Source: Psococerastis gibbosa (Eukaryota > Arthropoda > Insecta > Psocodea > Psocidae). Taken from it: DNA of 64,000 nt. A model generated the notes under the pieces. That model had not been told where the DNA came from, searched no databases, and was given only the letters and a program-made list of their open reading frames with translations. A program made the translations under genes and the position numbers. Of the stretch, positions 1 to 10,900 are shown piece after piece. The DNA is taken from positions 7,488,874 to 7,552,873 of the forward strand of contig OZ020490.1 of NCBI GenBank assembly GCA_963971405.1, given 5' to 3'. How positions within the stretch are numbered: the stretch's first letter is position 1; each line of letters begins with the position of its first letter.

Positions 1-566
1 GGGGCCTCGCGCAACAACCCAAGCAAATTAAAAAAAATTCATCGATTTTTTAACTTTATTTTTTGATTTAAAACCTTTGATTTTGATCCATAATTATTTA
101 TTATGGTTATAACATAACGGTAAATTAAAATAAAGTTAGTTAACTAATTCATTCATTCAAAATATAATTGAAAAATTCAATTGAGTTGCCTATTAGCAAA
201 AGCTATCTTATCCACCCAGGTCGATTTTTCAGAAACCGCAAAAAACTGCAACGCCATGAGGTATAACATTACAGTTTTTAAAGCTAATTTTAACAGTATT
301 AGAATTGGTTTTGCGTCTCAATATCTGATTCATCGGATAGAGTATTGAAAAAAATAAAAATTCCGCGAATATCTCAAAACTGAAAAAAATGGAGAGGATT
401 GTTTTTGCTAATAGGCAACTCGATACTTGAATATCACGCCTCGAATCACTTGAAGATCGGTTTTTTAATCGCATTGCATAGCACTCGATCGGGAGTCGTC
501 GGAACATACCTAATGTTGAAGGACACAGGGCCTCGCAATGAACATTAAATAAATAAATAAACATAC

Positions 567-768
567 CTGTGCATTTTCTAGATTCATTGAGATACTCATA
601 TGTCAGCTGTTCATAGTCAGCCCTTCTTAGCCCATGCCCCAGCGAATCCAACTCTCTCAACAGCTCCTGATTTTGGGCTAAATGTCTCCTAATTTTTATT
701 TCTTTGAGGCGAAGACGGGACAATTCTTCATTGTGGTCTGCTTGGATCGCCAGAAACGTCGCTATGGC
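567..768 (-). CDS. CFAP184: CFAP184-like exon 4
   Basis: Acceptor TATCTATTTAG, phase 0 in, donor GTATGTTT, phase 1 out. It encodes AIATFLAIQADHNEELSR... through YLNESRKCT, which contains the DYEQL segment that opens DUF4201 in this family. Confidence 0.82.
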
Positions 769-3700
769 CTAAATAGATAAAATGATAATAATTGCCAAGG
801 TAGTTAGTTCCTAATGTCACTCTTCTCTTTCTTTCCAACGCCTGCTTTCAGCATTTCTGCTTTAAGCAACCCTGTCAGCCTGGCGGGGGGAGTGAGTCTG
901 TTTCTAACTTGAGGAACCCCATGGGCAGACTCTTTCACCTCGGGGAAAAGGAGAGTTGACTGACAGGGTGGAACTCCTGATTATAGTGGATTCCGAATCA
1001 CTTGGGGAACATGGTACAGTCACACGATTAAATCGGAGGTGACCAGGACTCGGCACGCACGTAGACTGTCTGGTATAGTCTCAGCGCGTAATCAAGTCCC
1101 ACCATGTTCCCCTGCCAACGCTGTGCACACTACCAAGTTTGCCGCAGTAAGAAACATGCTCTTATGGATTCAACATGGTAAGGCCGTTGGCTAATAGTAG
1201 TACATAATGCACACTTCAGAGTTTTTTGTACGACGTCAAATTTCACAGGAAATATCCATCGTAGTTATAAAAAATGTCGCATCCCTTAGAAGAAATACCC
1301 GTCTACATGGCCGAAATTACAGGACTTAGTATAATCTGGAGCCCTGGACTTGGTGGGATTCGAATCAATGATTCATGCCAATCCGAGGCATTATCTTACT
1401 TACCTTTAGTCCCCTAGTCATATGCTCTAGCTTCGACAAGATTCGTATATCTTTGGCAGGTCAGCACACCTTCACATTAACTCTCTAGCCGAATAGGTCG
1501 GTGAGCTTACTTCATTGCATAACTTGTCTACATTCTGATATGTGAAATGTGGCGTCACTATAACACTATTAGGTACACTTCCTTCTCTGGACGTCATCAC
1601 CAACTGTTTTTTCTCTCCAAATCTAGTTCGAACTTCTTCTTCAGGCTCTACAGCCCTTGATCAGCTTTCGAATGCTCGACAACACTCCTCCAGTCATCTT
1701 GGTTTTGTACAACGCTCCACCATCTACGGACTCTCAACTCGCGAAGGTCAGTTTCCAACTCATCCTTCCAGCGTTTTCCGTCTGGCCAGTCGTCTTCCAA
1801 TCATAAATCTAGTTCGATCTTCTTCTTCTGGCTCTACAGCCCTTGATCAGCTTTCGAATGCTCGACAACACTCCTCCAGTCATCTTGGTTTTGTACAAAG
1901 CTCCACCATCTACGGACTCTCAACTCACGAAGGTCAGTTTCCAACTCATCCTTCCAGCGTTTTCCGTCTGGCCAGTCGTCTTCCAATCATAAATCTAGTT
2001 CCATCTTCTTCTTCAGGCTCTACAGCCCTTGATCAGCTTTCGAATGCTCGACAACACTCCTCCAGTCATCTCGGTTTTGTACAACGCTCCACCATCTACG
2101 GACTCTCAACTCGCGAAGGTCAGTTTCCAACTCATCCTTCCAGCGTTTTCCGTCTGGCCAGTCGTCTTCCAATCATAAATCTAGTTCCATCTTCTTCTTC
2201 TGGCTCTACAGCCCTTGATTAGCTTTCGCATGCTCGACAACACTCCTCCAGTCATCTCGGTTTTGTACAACGCTCCACCATCTACGGACTCTCAACTCGC
2301 GAAGGTCAGTTTCCAACTCATCCTTCCTGCGTTTTCCGTCTGGCCAGTCGTCTTCCAATCATAAATCTAGTTCCATCTTCTTCTTCTGGCTCTACAGCCC
2401 TTGATTAGCTTTCGCATCCTCGACAACACTCCTCCAGTCATCTTGGTTTTGTACAAAGCTCCACCATCTACGGACTCTCAACTCACGAAGGTCAGTTTCC
2501 AACTCATCCTTCCTGCGTTTTCCGTCTGGCCAGTCGTCTTCCAATCATAAATCTAGTTCGATCTTCTTCTTCTGGCTCTACAGCCCTTGATTAGCTTTCG
2601 CATGCTCGACAACACTCCTCCAGTCATCTCGGTTTTGTACAACGCTCCACCATCTACGGACTCTCAACTCGCGAAGGTCAGTTTCCAACTCATCCTTCCA
2701 GCGTTTTCCGTCTGGCCAGTCGTCTTCCAATCATAAATCTAGTTCGATCTTCTTCTTCTGGCTCTACAGCCCTTGATTAGCTTTCGCATGCTCGACAACA
2801 CTCCTCCAGTTATGTCGGTTTTGTACAACGCTCCACCATCTACGGACTCTCAACTCGCGAAGGTCAGTTTCCAACTCATCCTTCCAGCGTTTTCCGTCTG
2901 GCCAGTCGTATTCCTGTCATAAATCTATTTCGATACTCGTGGCAAATAAGTGTTGCAGACGGAGAGTGGCATATCAGCTAAGGGATGCGATATACTAGTA
3001 AATATGGATAGGCCGTGTATTTTTGACAGATTTACGATCGATATTTCATGGGATATTTGTGTATTGTACACGTGCAAGGTTTTTCCCCTGCTATTGTCTC
3101 TCAAGTAGATAAGTATTACATATATATTGTATCATCATACGAAATACTAGCAGAAATTGTTGAATCGCCGTCAATGATGTATTGTCGGAAATTTATTTAT
3201 TTTCTCTTAAATATAGTTGTCAAATTTCTGGTTATTGTTATTTATGAAACCAACCAAATGCATTTTTTCAATTGTATGGTTTTTGAATTTTTTGTGTCTT
3301 TAGATGAAGGCGTATTCTAAAACCATGTAAACCCCGTAGTTAGCTTTTACACAGTAGGGCATCAATAATTTCGTTTAATTAATGAAGAAATAGCTACCGT
3401 ATATAATCCAGAAGTATTTTTTTCCTCAATAATTTAGAAAAGTGGATATGGTTTTTGTCACACACAAAAAAAAAAACTGTGACTGTTAGGCTATTTGGAA
3501 TGGAAGGTACGACTGATATTCCTTATGAATGTAGTTTACAAAATTATATTTCAATTAAACTATCGTTGATATAGGCCTATGTACAGTTAGGTGTAAGAGA
3601 GGGCCATATGCCCTAATCTCGCTGTATCTAGGCCTACATATTTTTTTTTCAATAAAGACTTATTATTATTATTATTCAATTGTATAAATTAGTGTATTAG

Positions 3701-6695
3701 CTTTATGCAAGGAACGAAAGGTTTCAGACTTCTCTACTGTATAGGGGGGACTCATTGTTCCCATAATTGTTTAAGCCGATGCCAATGGTAAGCATGTCTG
3801 AGCCTGCCCATTGACAGGTGTAAGTAGTCGGTTTGGGTTGACAACGAGGTGTGAGGCATTTTACCGACGGCTATAAATTCATTCGGGAACAATACCAATA
3901 ATGTCCGAAATTGATGAGGTCGTTGGCAAGGCAACGCGCAATGGCCCCATATAAGTAGGCTCTATGTAGGCATAAAGGATACACTATATATATAGCCTAT
4001 GCAGAAGCAGTGTCTCTCACCTTTGCACTGATTTTTTTCTCAGTTTTCAGGGTTAGACCCAATGCAACTTTCTTCTGCTTCTCAAAAAACTCATCTTGGT
4101 CCTTCTTCACCCGAGACTTCAAATCCTCCGTGCTCTTTGCAATGCTCTCCATGTTATCGTTGATCGCTTTGCTTTGATTTTCCACGGTTTCTGTGTAGGT
4201 TTTAACTTCAAGTAGTCGTTTTAGGTATTTATTTTCCAAATCGAGACCTTAAAAAACATTAGGCTCCATTATTTAGGTAATGTTCTAGTCACCGAGTTCA
4301 GTGCCGAATTAAACCAGAGCGGGGCCTGTAGCAAACTCAGCCAAGGGGCCCTACGTATCTGTAGGTTCTCAAGTATAGGGTAATAAATAAAACAAGACTG
4401 TTACAAATAAACTTTTCTGGATTTAATATGGGCAAAATATGGACAGGCGTTGGAGTTGCTACTCTTGCTATGTGGCTGATCCGGCACTGACCCAGTTTAG
4501 AAAGAAAGAAAGAAAATTGTCTTTATTTTCCATATGGGCGAATTTTGTGCCTTTCGGCCCACTCTCACAATTAAGCCTGAGTGTTCAAAATGTTTTGTAA
4601 ACAAGAAATTATCGTACTTTTTGGACGAAATTAATTAATTACTCGTTCCACAGCCACAAAGATATAAAAGGGAACAGATGAAAAAATCTTAAAAAATACG
4701 AGCTTTCTGTGAAAGCTGTCTATTTTCCTTACAGATTTACAACTGTGCTACAAAATGGGTTGAGGCTCTTTATCCAATTTTTTTAAGGTAATAATATTTC
4801 AGTTCGGAAAATATTAACTTCCTGCGATAACTTGGATTTTTTATGAGTTTTTTATCTGTTCACTTTGTTATCTTTGTATCTGTGGAATGAGCAATAAATT
4901 ATTTTCGTCAAAAAATCAGCAAAATTTCTTGTTTACAAAACATTTTGAACACTCAGCCATAAATGAAAAATCTAAAATTTCAGAAAAAAATGTGCCTGTG
5001 CAACAGTTTCAAATTAGGGGTACATATTTTGTAAAACGAAATCAGTAGCGTAACGAGGGGGACGGGGACACACTGTATTTATATAATATGTATCTACTGT
5101 ATATACAGAGACTGGCGTATCCGTAGAAATGACGAGCTCTACGCGATATACCTAGAACCTCCGATTATAGCCGAAATCAAGAGAGCCCGCATCAGGTGGC
5201 TAGGGCACCTGGAACGAATGCCAGAAAATAGGGCACAAGAGGAGCCTTACACAAGGTGCCCCAAGGAAGAAGACGAGTTGGACGACCACTGATGCGATGG
5301 TTGTCCGACGTCGAGGTAGATCAAGCGACCCTTGGCGTCTAGATAGGCGAAGGGGAGCGCAGGACCGCGCAGGCTGGCGCGATGTGGCAGAGCAGGCAAA
5401 GGCCCTTCACGGGTCATAGCGCCGAGGAGTAAGTAAGTACCTTTAGGATCCTCCTTCAGTAGATGGTCCATTTTTCTCTTTTTATAAAGCTCCGCCATTT
5501 TCTTTTGCAGAAATGCATTCTTTCGTCGTATTTCTTGTCTATACGATAAAATTTCGTAAAAACGATCGCAGAGTTTGGCACGGTGAGCTTCTGCCTTTAC
5601 TTCGTCATCATTCGCTTTTCCCCAATCTTAAAAAAAAATGAAATACAAGTTTTGGTTATTCTGGCGCCAAAGCTTTAGGATTTTCTTTATAAATTAGTGG
5701 AGAGGTTTTTACCTCGTTTTTTTTGAGTAATATACAATAAATATTACCAGGCGAGAAAATTTTCGAATTTCTTGAGCAAACGTATTTTTTTACAATTTAT
5801 CATAAATCCATTTTAATTTCTACAACTGTAAAAGGGATAGGAGGAATAACGAGGAATTAATGTCAAGAACAATATATAACCAAATTTTGTGATTTCATGA
5901 GGGGTAGCTAATGTGAACCCATACCACGCCGAGTTAGAGACTTTTATTATGAGTTGTCAATTTCTGGAAGAGGAAGAAGATCAATCTTTAATGAATGGGT
6001 ATCAAAATAAAATCAACTGAGTTACGAACAAAATAATATAACCGAGGTTGCGAAATTTAAAGTTGCCCTGACGAAGATCAGAAGAAGTTAAGAAGATGAG
6101 ATGAGAAGATTCGTGGGTTCAAAAGCCAGTTACTGAAAAAATTACTAGGAACAGAATAGGTTTAGAATAAGAATACTGTCTAGATATTTACTGTATGTGT
6201 TTTTTTTTTGCGTCACGTTACTTTAGAATAAGTTCTTTTTATGCATTGTTAGAATAAGATTGTTTACGTTAAGCCTATGTATTTTGTAAATTGTATTGTT
6301 TTTGGACGTGGGTTAGGCAGAAAAAGACTTTCTAGTCTTAAGTCTCGCCCCGTAAATATAAGACGTTTATTATTATTATTATTATGAGAAGTTGATGATG
6401 TTGCGGTCAACAAATTAGCCATGATCATCAACAAGAACAACAAGAACCATGTACAGTCTTAACATAAAAATTAATTAATTAGCCCACCATGAAAAAATGC
6501 ACGGTCTTCTCCATCCTCCCCTGAAGCTTCCGGCCAATGTGGTCCCAAATGGTCTTCGCCCAACAGAATAGTGTCTCCATGAGGAAGGAAACCGGGGTAT
6601 TCGGGCAAAAGTATGCTTCCCACATCATCTTCGCCTGCTAATTCGTCTTCCAACTCTTTTTCGTTTAGAAAAATATCATCCTCTTCATTAGCCAT
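567..6695 (-). CDS. CFAP184: CFAP184/CCDC96-like cilia- and flagella-associated coiled-coil protein (5' part, four exons)
   Basis: Exons join in phase as 6695-6488, 5626-5441, 4247-4021 and 768-567, giving about 274 residues before the gene runs off the left edge. The start is the ATG of MANEEDDIFLNEKELED. An acidic N-terminus is followed by long charged coiled coil. The segments KKVALGLTLKTEKKISAK, RLRLKEIKIRRHLAQNQ and LGHGLRRADYEQL recall the vertebrate CCDC96 pattern 'KKEVALG..., VRLENIKL..., GLHLIDFEQLKIEN' leading into the DUF4201 coiled coil, most of which lies outside the window. In the family the protein sits in axonemes with CFAP263/CCDC113 and helps regulate ciliary beating. The vertebrate protein has a longer, low-complexity N-terminus. 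The last exon ends in phase 1 at a good donor, so more exons follow leftward. Another DUF4201 coiled-coil protein is the alternative. Family assignment is by recognition, not alignment. Confidence 0.72.
836..1192 (+). repeat. Dispersed repeat family R1, copy 1
   Basis: It opens with AACGCCTGCTTTCAGCATTTCTG and contains CCTGTCAGCCTGGCGGGG, TCACCTCGGGG, TCCGAATCACTTGGGGAACA and CCATGTTCCCCTGCCAACG. The same blocks recur in order at 8423-8660 (-), 9918-10200 (+), 35500-35790 (-), 39588-39913 (-), 42372-42690 (-) and 47588-47765 (+). No long reading frame. Its opening resembles the 3' end of the retrotransposon at 17960-18311, so R1 may be a non-autonomous relative. Confidence 0.8.
1330..1530 (-). 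mobile_element. tRNA-derived SINE, family S1 (degenerate copy)
   Basis: Read on the minus strand, the 1345-1380 part has a pol III B-box-like GATTCGAATCCCACC. The body (CTAGCCGAATAGGTCGGTGAGC on plus, then TTGCATAAC) matches the copy at 56070-56260. It lies in CFAP184 intron 3. Confidence 0.55.
1617..2935 (-). repeat. 186-bp tandem array (7 units) made from a retrotransposon coding tail
   Basis: The word GGCTCTACAGCCC starts at 1644, 1830, 2016, 2202, 2388, 2574 and 2760, an exact 186-bp period. On the minus strand each unit encodes about 49 residues including DGKRWKDELETDLREL, RRWWSVVQNRDDWRSVV and EHSKADQGL, then a stop. This is the usual C-terminal tail of non-LTR retrotransposon reverse transcriptases. 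Units differ by only a few substitutions, so the amplification is fairly recent. It lies in CFAP184 intron 3. Confidence 0.9.
3570..3680 (+). mobile_element. 3' fragment of SINE family S2
   Basis: Contains the S2 tail words GGTGTAAGAGAGGGCC and CTAATCTCGCTGTATCTAGG, an AATAAAGACTT end and a TTA microsatellite. Truncated; the tRNA-like head is missing. Confidence 0.5.
3770..3965 (+). repeat. Dispersed repeat R11, copy 1
   Basis: Shares, in the same order, CAATGGTAAGC, TAATGTCCGAAAT, GGTCGTTGG and TATAAGTAG with 15275-15465. Found in CFAP184 intron 3 and HAP40 intron 5. No coding sense seen. Confidence 0.6.
4021..4247 (-). CDS. CFAP184: CFAP184-like exon 3
   Basis: Acceptor TTTTTTAAG, phase 1 in and phase 0 out, donor GTGAGAGA. 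It encodes LDLENKYLKRLLEV... through KKISAK, a continuous coiled coil with heptad-like spacing of hydrophobic residues. Confidence 0.82.
4573..4970. mobile_element. Foldback MITE, family R5, copy 1
   Basis: The ends are about 40-bp inverted repeats: CTGAGTGTTCAAAATG... on the left and ...CATTTTGAACACTCAG on the right. The interior matches the reverse complement of 40915-41270 (blocks such as CACAAAGATATAAAAG and AGCTTTCTGTGAAAGC). It lies in CFAP184 intron 2. There is no transposase frame, so it is non-autonomous. Confidence 0.75.
5105..5440 (+). mobile_element. Non-LTR retrotransposon reverse-transcriptase tail (relic) ending at a CFAP184 splice donor
   Basis: The plus-strand reading gives RDWRIRRNDELYAIYL, EIKRARIRWLGHLERMPE and, after a frameshift, the GRRRVGRP...RWLEDV-like and GWRDVAEQAKALHGS-like segments typical of retrotransposon C-termini. 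It ends with the microsatellite AAGTAAGTAC that immediately precedes exon 2 of CFAP184. Confidence 0.75.
5441..5626 (-). CDS. CFAP184: CFAP184-like exon 2
   Basis: The acceptor is a T-rich tract ending TTTAAG. The exon encodes WGKANDDEVKAEAHRAK... through HLLKEDPK and ends phase 1 at donor GTACTTACTTAC. The intron side of the donor consists of the short AAGT-type repeat that ends a neighbouring retrotransposon tail (5105-5440). Confidence 0.8.
6488..6695 (-). CDS. CFAP184: CFAP184-like exon 1
   Basis: ATG at 6695-6693. The exon encodes an acidic 69-residue N-terminus ending ...RAFFH and leaves one base (phase 1) before donor GTGGGC. That base joins the AT opening exon 2 to make Asp. The donor is not consensus at positions +4 to +6, so the exact 3' edge is a little uncertain. 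Confidence 0.65.
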
Positions 6696-7657
6696 AGTTT
6701 TTTTATAATAAAAAGGTTTGCTATTTTGCCTATGAAATAACTCTTAAAATTTTATAGCTCAGATACTGTATTATTGATCAAATAAAATAGTTTATTTTGG
6801 TTACTGGAGTTAACAGTAACCTAGGCAACAGTGTATACAGGAAATTATTCAAAAACTACCAATTACCATAGCTAAAAAAATACACACCCAGGGACGTAGA
6901 CATGTTGGTGGACAGGGGCGTGATTAAAATTATTTTTCAGGGGGGGATGATTATGTACATTTTCAAACAAGTTTGTAACGATTTCCTTATTAGCCAGGGT
7001 AAATTATGTTCTTTTTCAATCGCAGGGGGGCGGGGGGGGGGTCTGGCAGATAACCTGGGACCCCAACTTGACCCTTCTGTCCGCCACTTTGTACACACCG
7101 CGAAAGTGACAATACTATTACTGTTCAAGCTACTGTGAAACACAGATTGGTCCAATTATTGAATTTGATTTGTTTGTACATACTGTAAAACGATTGGTGT
7201 GGTAGTTCCGAGGGAGGAGTTCAAGAACTGTGGCCAAATCACTTTAACAAGGCCACTTGTCAGATACATATACTAGTTATATTGAAATAGAGGAGCATTT
7301 CTGCTAATTTAATGGATATTTTAACGGCTCTACGATTAATATTTCCCGTGAACATCGACTTTGTACAAAAAACGCATAGATTTGCTTTTTACCTGCAGAT
7401 AACGACTTTTCGCATCATAACATGAAGAAATTTAAATGTTTCAGTAATTTTGTCCGCTGCAGCTGATCACAAAAAGAGCTTTGATCATTTATAGCAAGTG
7501 ATAACGAGGAGTAAAATAATTTGACATCGAAATATTGGTTTGAGTTCCACATTTTCTGGTTTCAGATGGCATGTAATTCAGCCGGTCTAGTTGAATGCAG
7601 AAATTAGCTTTATAGCTAGTTTGGCTCGGTAACGGAACAAAAGTTATTTCTTATTTA
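6696..7657. other. Interval between HAP40 3' end and CFAP184 start
   Basis: About 960 bp between two genes on the same strand. It must hold the HAP40 3' UTR and the CFAP184 promoter. A G-rich tract (7024-7040) is the only distinctive feature. I see no extra gene. Confidence 0.6.
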
Positions 7658-7659
7658 TT
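7654..7659 (-). other. Possible poly(A) signal overlapping the HAP40 stop codon
   Basis: The minus strand reads CAC TAA TAAATAAG, so an AATAAA hexamer overlaps the TAA stop. If used, the 3' UTR would be extremely short. An ATTAAA near 7313 is another candidate. Confidence 0.25.
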
Positions 7660-7939
7660 AGTGAACCTTTCCCTCAAGTCTGCGCACCAAAAAACGCAAA
7701 AGATCACATTGTTGCGGGTTTAACAATTCGGCAAGACTGGCCTCAACAATAACCGCGTTCACGATGTCGCAGCTTTGAACAATCATAACGAGCGACTGCA
7801 GCAGAAGAAACAAATCCACCGAAAATGACGCAAGTTGAAATGTGGCCAGCGTTGAGTTTAAATCAACCAGTTCACCGTTGCTATCAGCACTGTCGATCCA
7901 TGTAAACTTTTCCAGGAATTGAGCGTCATTTTTGTTCAC
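7658..7939 (-). CDS. F8A: HAP40 exon 6 (terminal)
   Basis: Acceptor CTATTTCAG, phase 0 in, stop TAA at 7660-7658. It encodes FLEKFTWID, DLFLLLQSLVMIVQS and NPQQCDLLRFLVRRLEG, the conserved C-terminus. Confidence 0.93.
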   Translation of the reverse strand: MNKNDAQFLEKFTWIDSADSNGELVDLNSTLATFQLASFSVDLFLLLQSLVMIVQSCDIVNAVIVEASLAELLNPQQCDLLRFLVRRLEGKVH

Positions 7940-10900
7940 CTGAAATAGAAGATAATTATATAGATGATTTTCAATACATTTCTACCAACGGCTGCAGGTT
8001 AATCGCATACAATCAATTTAATGAATGTATCCGATTTAACTCTTCAGTCGCCTCTATATGTTAGTACGAGTGTTAAGTAAAGACTCCGATCGCATGGCAT
8101 GTAGAGACTCACACTACTGCAAGCACGCTACCACCTTGCCATCGAAGTAGAATCGAAGTTGAATCCACAATGGTTTAGTTTGGTTTTTCGTGTCCGAGGT
8201 AGAGACTCCTAGTTTCTGTCAACCTGACGCCATGGTCGGTGCACACCCAAAGGTCGTTGAAGCCCTTGGTCTCTTTTCTCGGTGGTGAAAGGATTAGCGG
8301 CTTTAGCCGCTAGATTTTTCCACTTAGCGTGGCCCATGGTACGCCCGATCGATTTATTATCCACGTGTATAAAGAGCGATCTTCGGGGAGACTCCTTTCC
8401 TAACGTCTATATCCATTGGTGAGACTAAACCAGTTAGATTAAGGGCCTGTCGAGTCCTGGTCACCTCCAAATTAATCGTGTGACTTTACTATGTTCTCAA
8501 AGTGGTTCCAAATCCACTTTAATTAGGAGGTCCACCCTGTCATTCAACTCCCCTTCTCCCCGAGGTGATGGAGTCTGCCCTCACGTTAATAAACAGACTC
8601 ACTCCCCCGCCAGGCTGACAGGGTTGCTTAAAAAAGAATTGCTGAAAGCAGGCGTTAAAAAACAAACAAACAATATTTCTCTAGGATTTAAAATAGACCC
8701 GTTCCCGTACTTGGTCAAGTCAAGCTAATGACTGTCACAACGACAAGCATTTCTGAGCTTGTCTATTGGCACAAACAAAACATATTTCTGCAAACTGGGG
8801 TCCGGAGGAAAAAGAAATAGGCTGCTTGACATATTTAACAAGAAAAATATAAAAAAATCCCTTTCGGCTATGGCCGATCAGGTGTAGGGAGATTCCGCAG
8901 ACCCTGCTTTTCCTCTACGCTACCCAGAGGCGTGAAGTTTTAGAATGATGGCGGGGGCAAAACTAAGTAGACCTTATGACGTCATCAGGCAGGATTGAAG
9001 AAAAAATTGATAATATAATAGAAAAATTGTAGAGTTTTACGCATTTTTTAATAGTTGTAAAGTATAGCTGTAGATTTTACAAAGCTAAAAAAAGAATGCT
9101 TATATTCATATTGCTGCAAAGGGGACTATGAAGTAAGAACCACGTCTTACAATGCTCGAAGCTCTGGGGGGGGGGGGGGTGGCAAAGCCAAAAGGAGCTG
9201 GGGGGGCAAGTTGTACCGTGCCCCCCCCCGCCCAACTTTACGCCCCTGACGCTATGTGTAATAGAAAATAAAAAAAACTTCATTATTTTCCCGATCACAA
9301 CATCAACACACAAAACACTCTTGTGTTCCAAAGTATGACGACTATGAACTTTTACTTATTAAATTATTTTTACTTTGACTGGACTTCATCTTGAAATCGT
9401 TAATTTGTCGTAAAAAGTGCAGATTACCATTATCGTAGATAATAATACGATCTTTCAGTCAGATTTTAATTCATTCCTCTGCGACCAATATTGACTGAGA
9501 TATGAATTATATAAGTTTTCAATCGGCCGCCATCTTATAACTAAATAGCGGATCTAGCTGGTTAACGACCTCGATCAAGGCATTTGTATGATCAATTTTT
9601 GTGCCAAGTTTCATCCAAATCGGACAATATTTACGGAAGTTAGAGTGTTTCCTAAAATCGATATACATATATGTGTATAACATTTTGAACGGAGGGTGGT
9701 TTTAGGCTCAGGGGGTCATGAAATGAAAAGTTGTGAAGAGATTTTCCGAAAGTCGAACATTGGTCGCCATATCAATAGGTAGATGAATCTCCCTAAAATG
9801 ATGGTGTTTTAACTGTAGATTGCAAGAGCCAAAAGAATTAAATGCAAAAATACAATTACATTACACTAAGTGCTATTACAAGTTTTCCCGTTCACTTTTC
9901 CCAAAAACTGTTGTTGTTTCCAGCGCCTGCTTCAAGAATTTCTGCCCCTGTCAGCCTAGCGGGGGAGTGAGTCTGTTTGTTAACTTGAGGCACCCTAAGG
10001 GCAGACTCTTTCACCTCGGGGGGAAGGGGAGTTGACTGACAGAGTGGACCTCCTGATTATAGTGGACTCCGAACCACTTGGGGAACATGGTAAAGCCACA
10101 CGATTAAATCGGAGATGACCAGGACTCGACACGCACGTAGACTGACTGGTATAGTCCCAGCTCGTTATCATTTCCCACAATTTCTCCAAAACTGGTACAC
10201 GACGAACTGATCAAAGAGCCTGTTCACTTAATAACAAGTTTTTTTTTCGTGTTCCGACAGGTAATGTTAACCACCATCTGGACTTACACCGTCGACCAAT
10301 GATCATAGCAATTAACAGAGAGCACAATGTTGAAATTCCTCTCTCGACAAGACGTTACAGTTACTCCACATCAAGGGCGCTAAACAACCAGCCAAAAACT
10401 AACAAGATGCAGAGTCCTTAAAGATACATGGCTTTTAGCTAAACACTAGACTCGTATATCTGTACTTGGTCATGCTTTCGCCTGGCCTTTTGAGTTTTGA
10501 GACTTCTCATAAAAAAGAGACTACGTTCTATGTAAATAAATATTTTCTTAAGCGGGCCATTCACGAAGGCTCCAAACGGACTCCAAATGGCACATATACA
10601 ATACAGTGTGACGATACAGAGGTACTTTTACACTGTACAATTGGAAAGACCTATAGCGACTGGTTCAGTGTAGTCGTGATGGCCCGTCTAAATGGCGCTA
10701 ACGCCAAATGGAACAGGACGCCCCATTTGGCTTGGCGCGAGTCCGTTTGGAGCCCTCGTGAATGGCCAGCTTAATTACGTTTCTTTTAAGATTAAGCCAC
10801 GTCGCATACAGCTCGTTATGAAAGTTTTTTTAAAATAAAATATTAATCTAATACAAACAATTTAATGAATACATCTGATTGAACTCTTCAGTCACCTCTG

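Noticed and set aside
1542-2222. 226-codon plus-strand frame with 62-residue repeats
   Set aside because: It is the antisense reading of the 186-bp tandem array; it stays open only because the period is a multiple of three, and later units contain a stop.
1617-2935. CRISPR-like or protein-repeat array
   Set aside because: Units are contiguous 186-bp copies without spacers in a eukaryotic intron, and they encode a retrotransposon tail on the other strand.
3048-3320. 90-codon plus-strand frame
   Set aside because: AT-rich intron with hydrophobic low-complexity translation, no splice context and no similarity to any family.
10466-10774. 102-codon frame at the R6 element
   Set aside because: It lies across the hairpin arms of a MITE, has a matching frame only by repeat symmetry, and shows no protein-like conservation.
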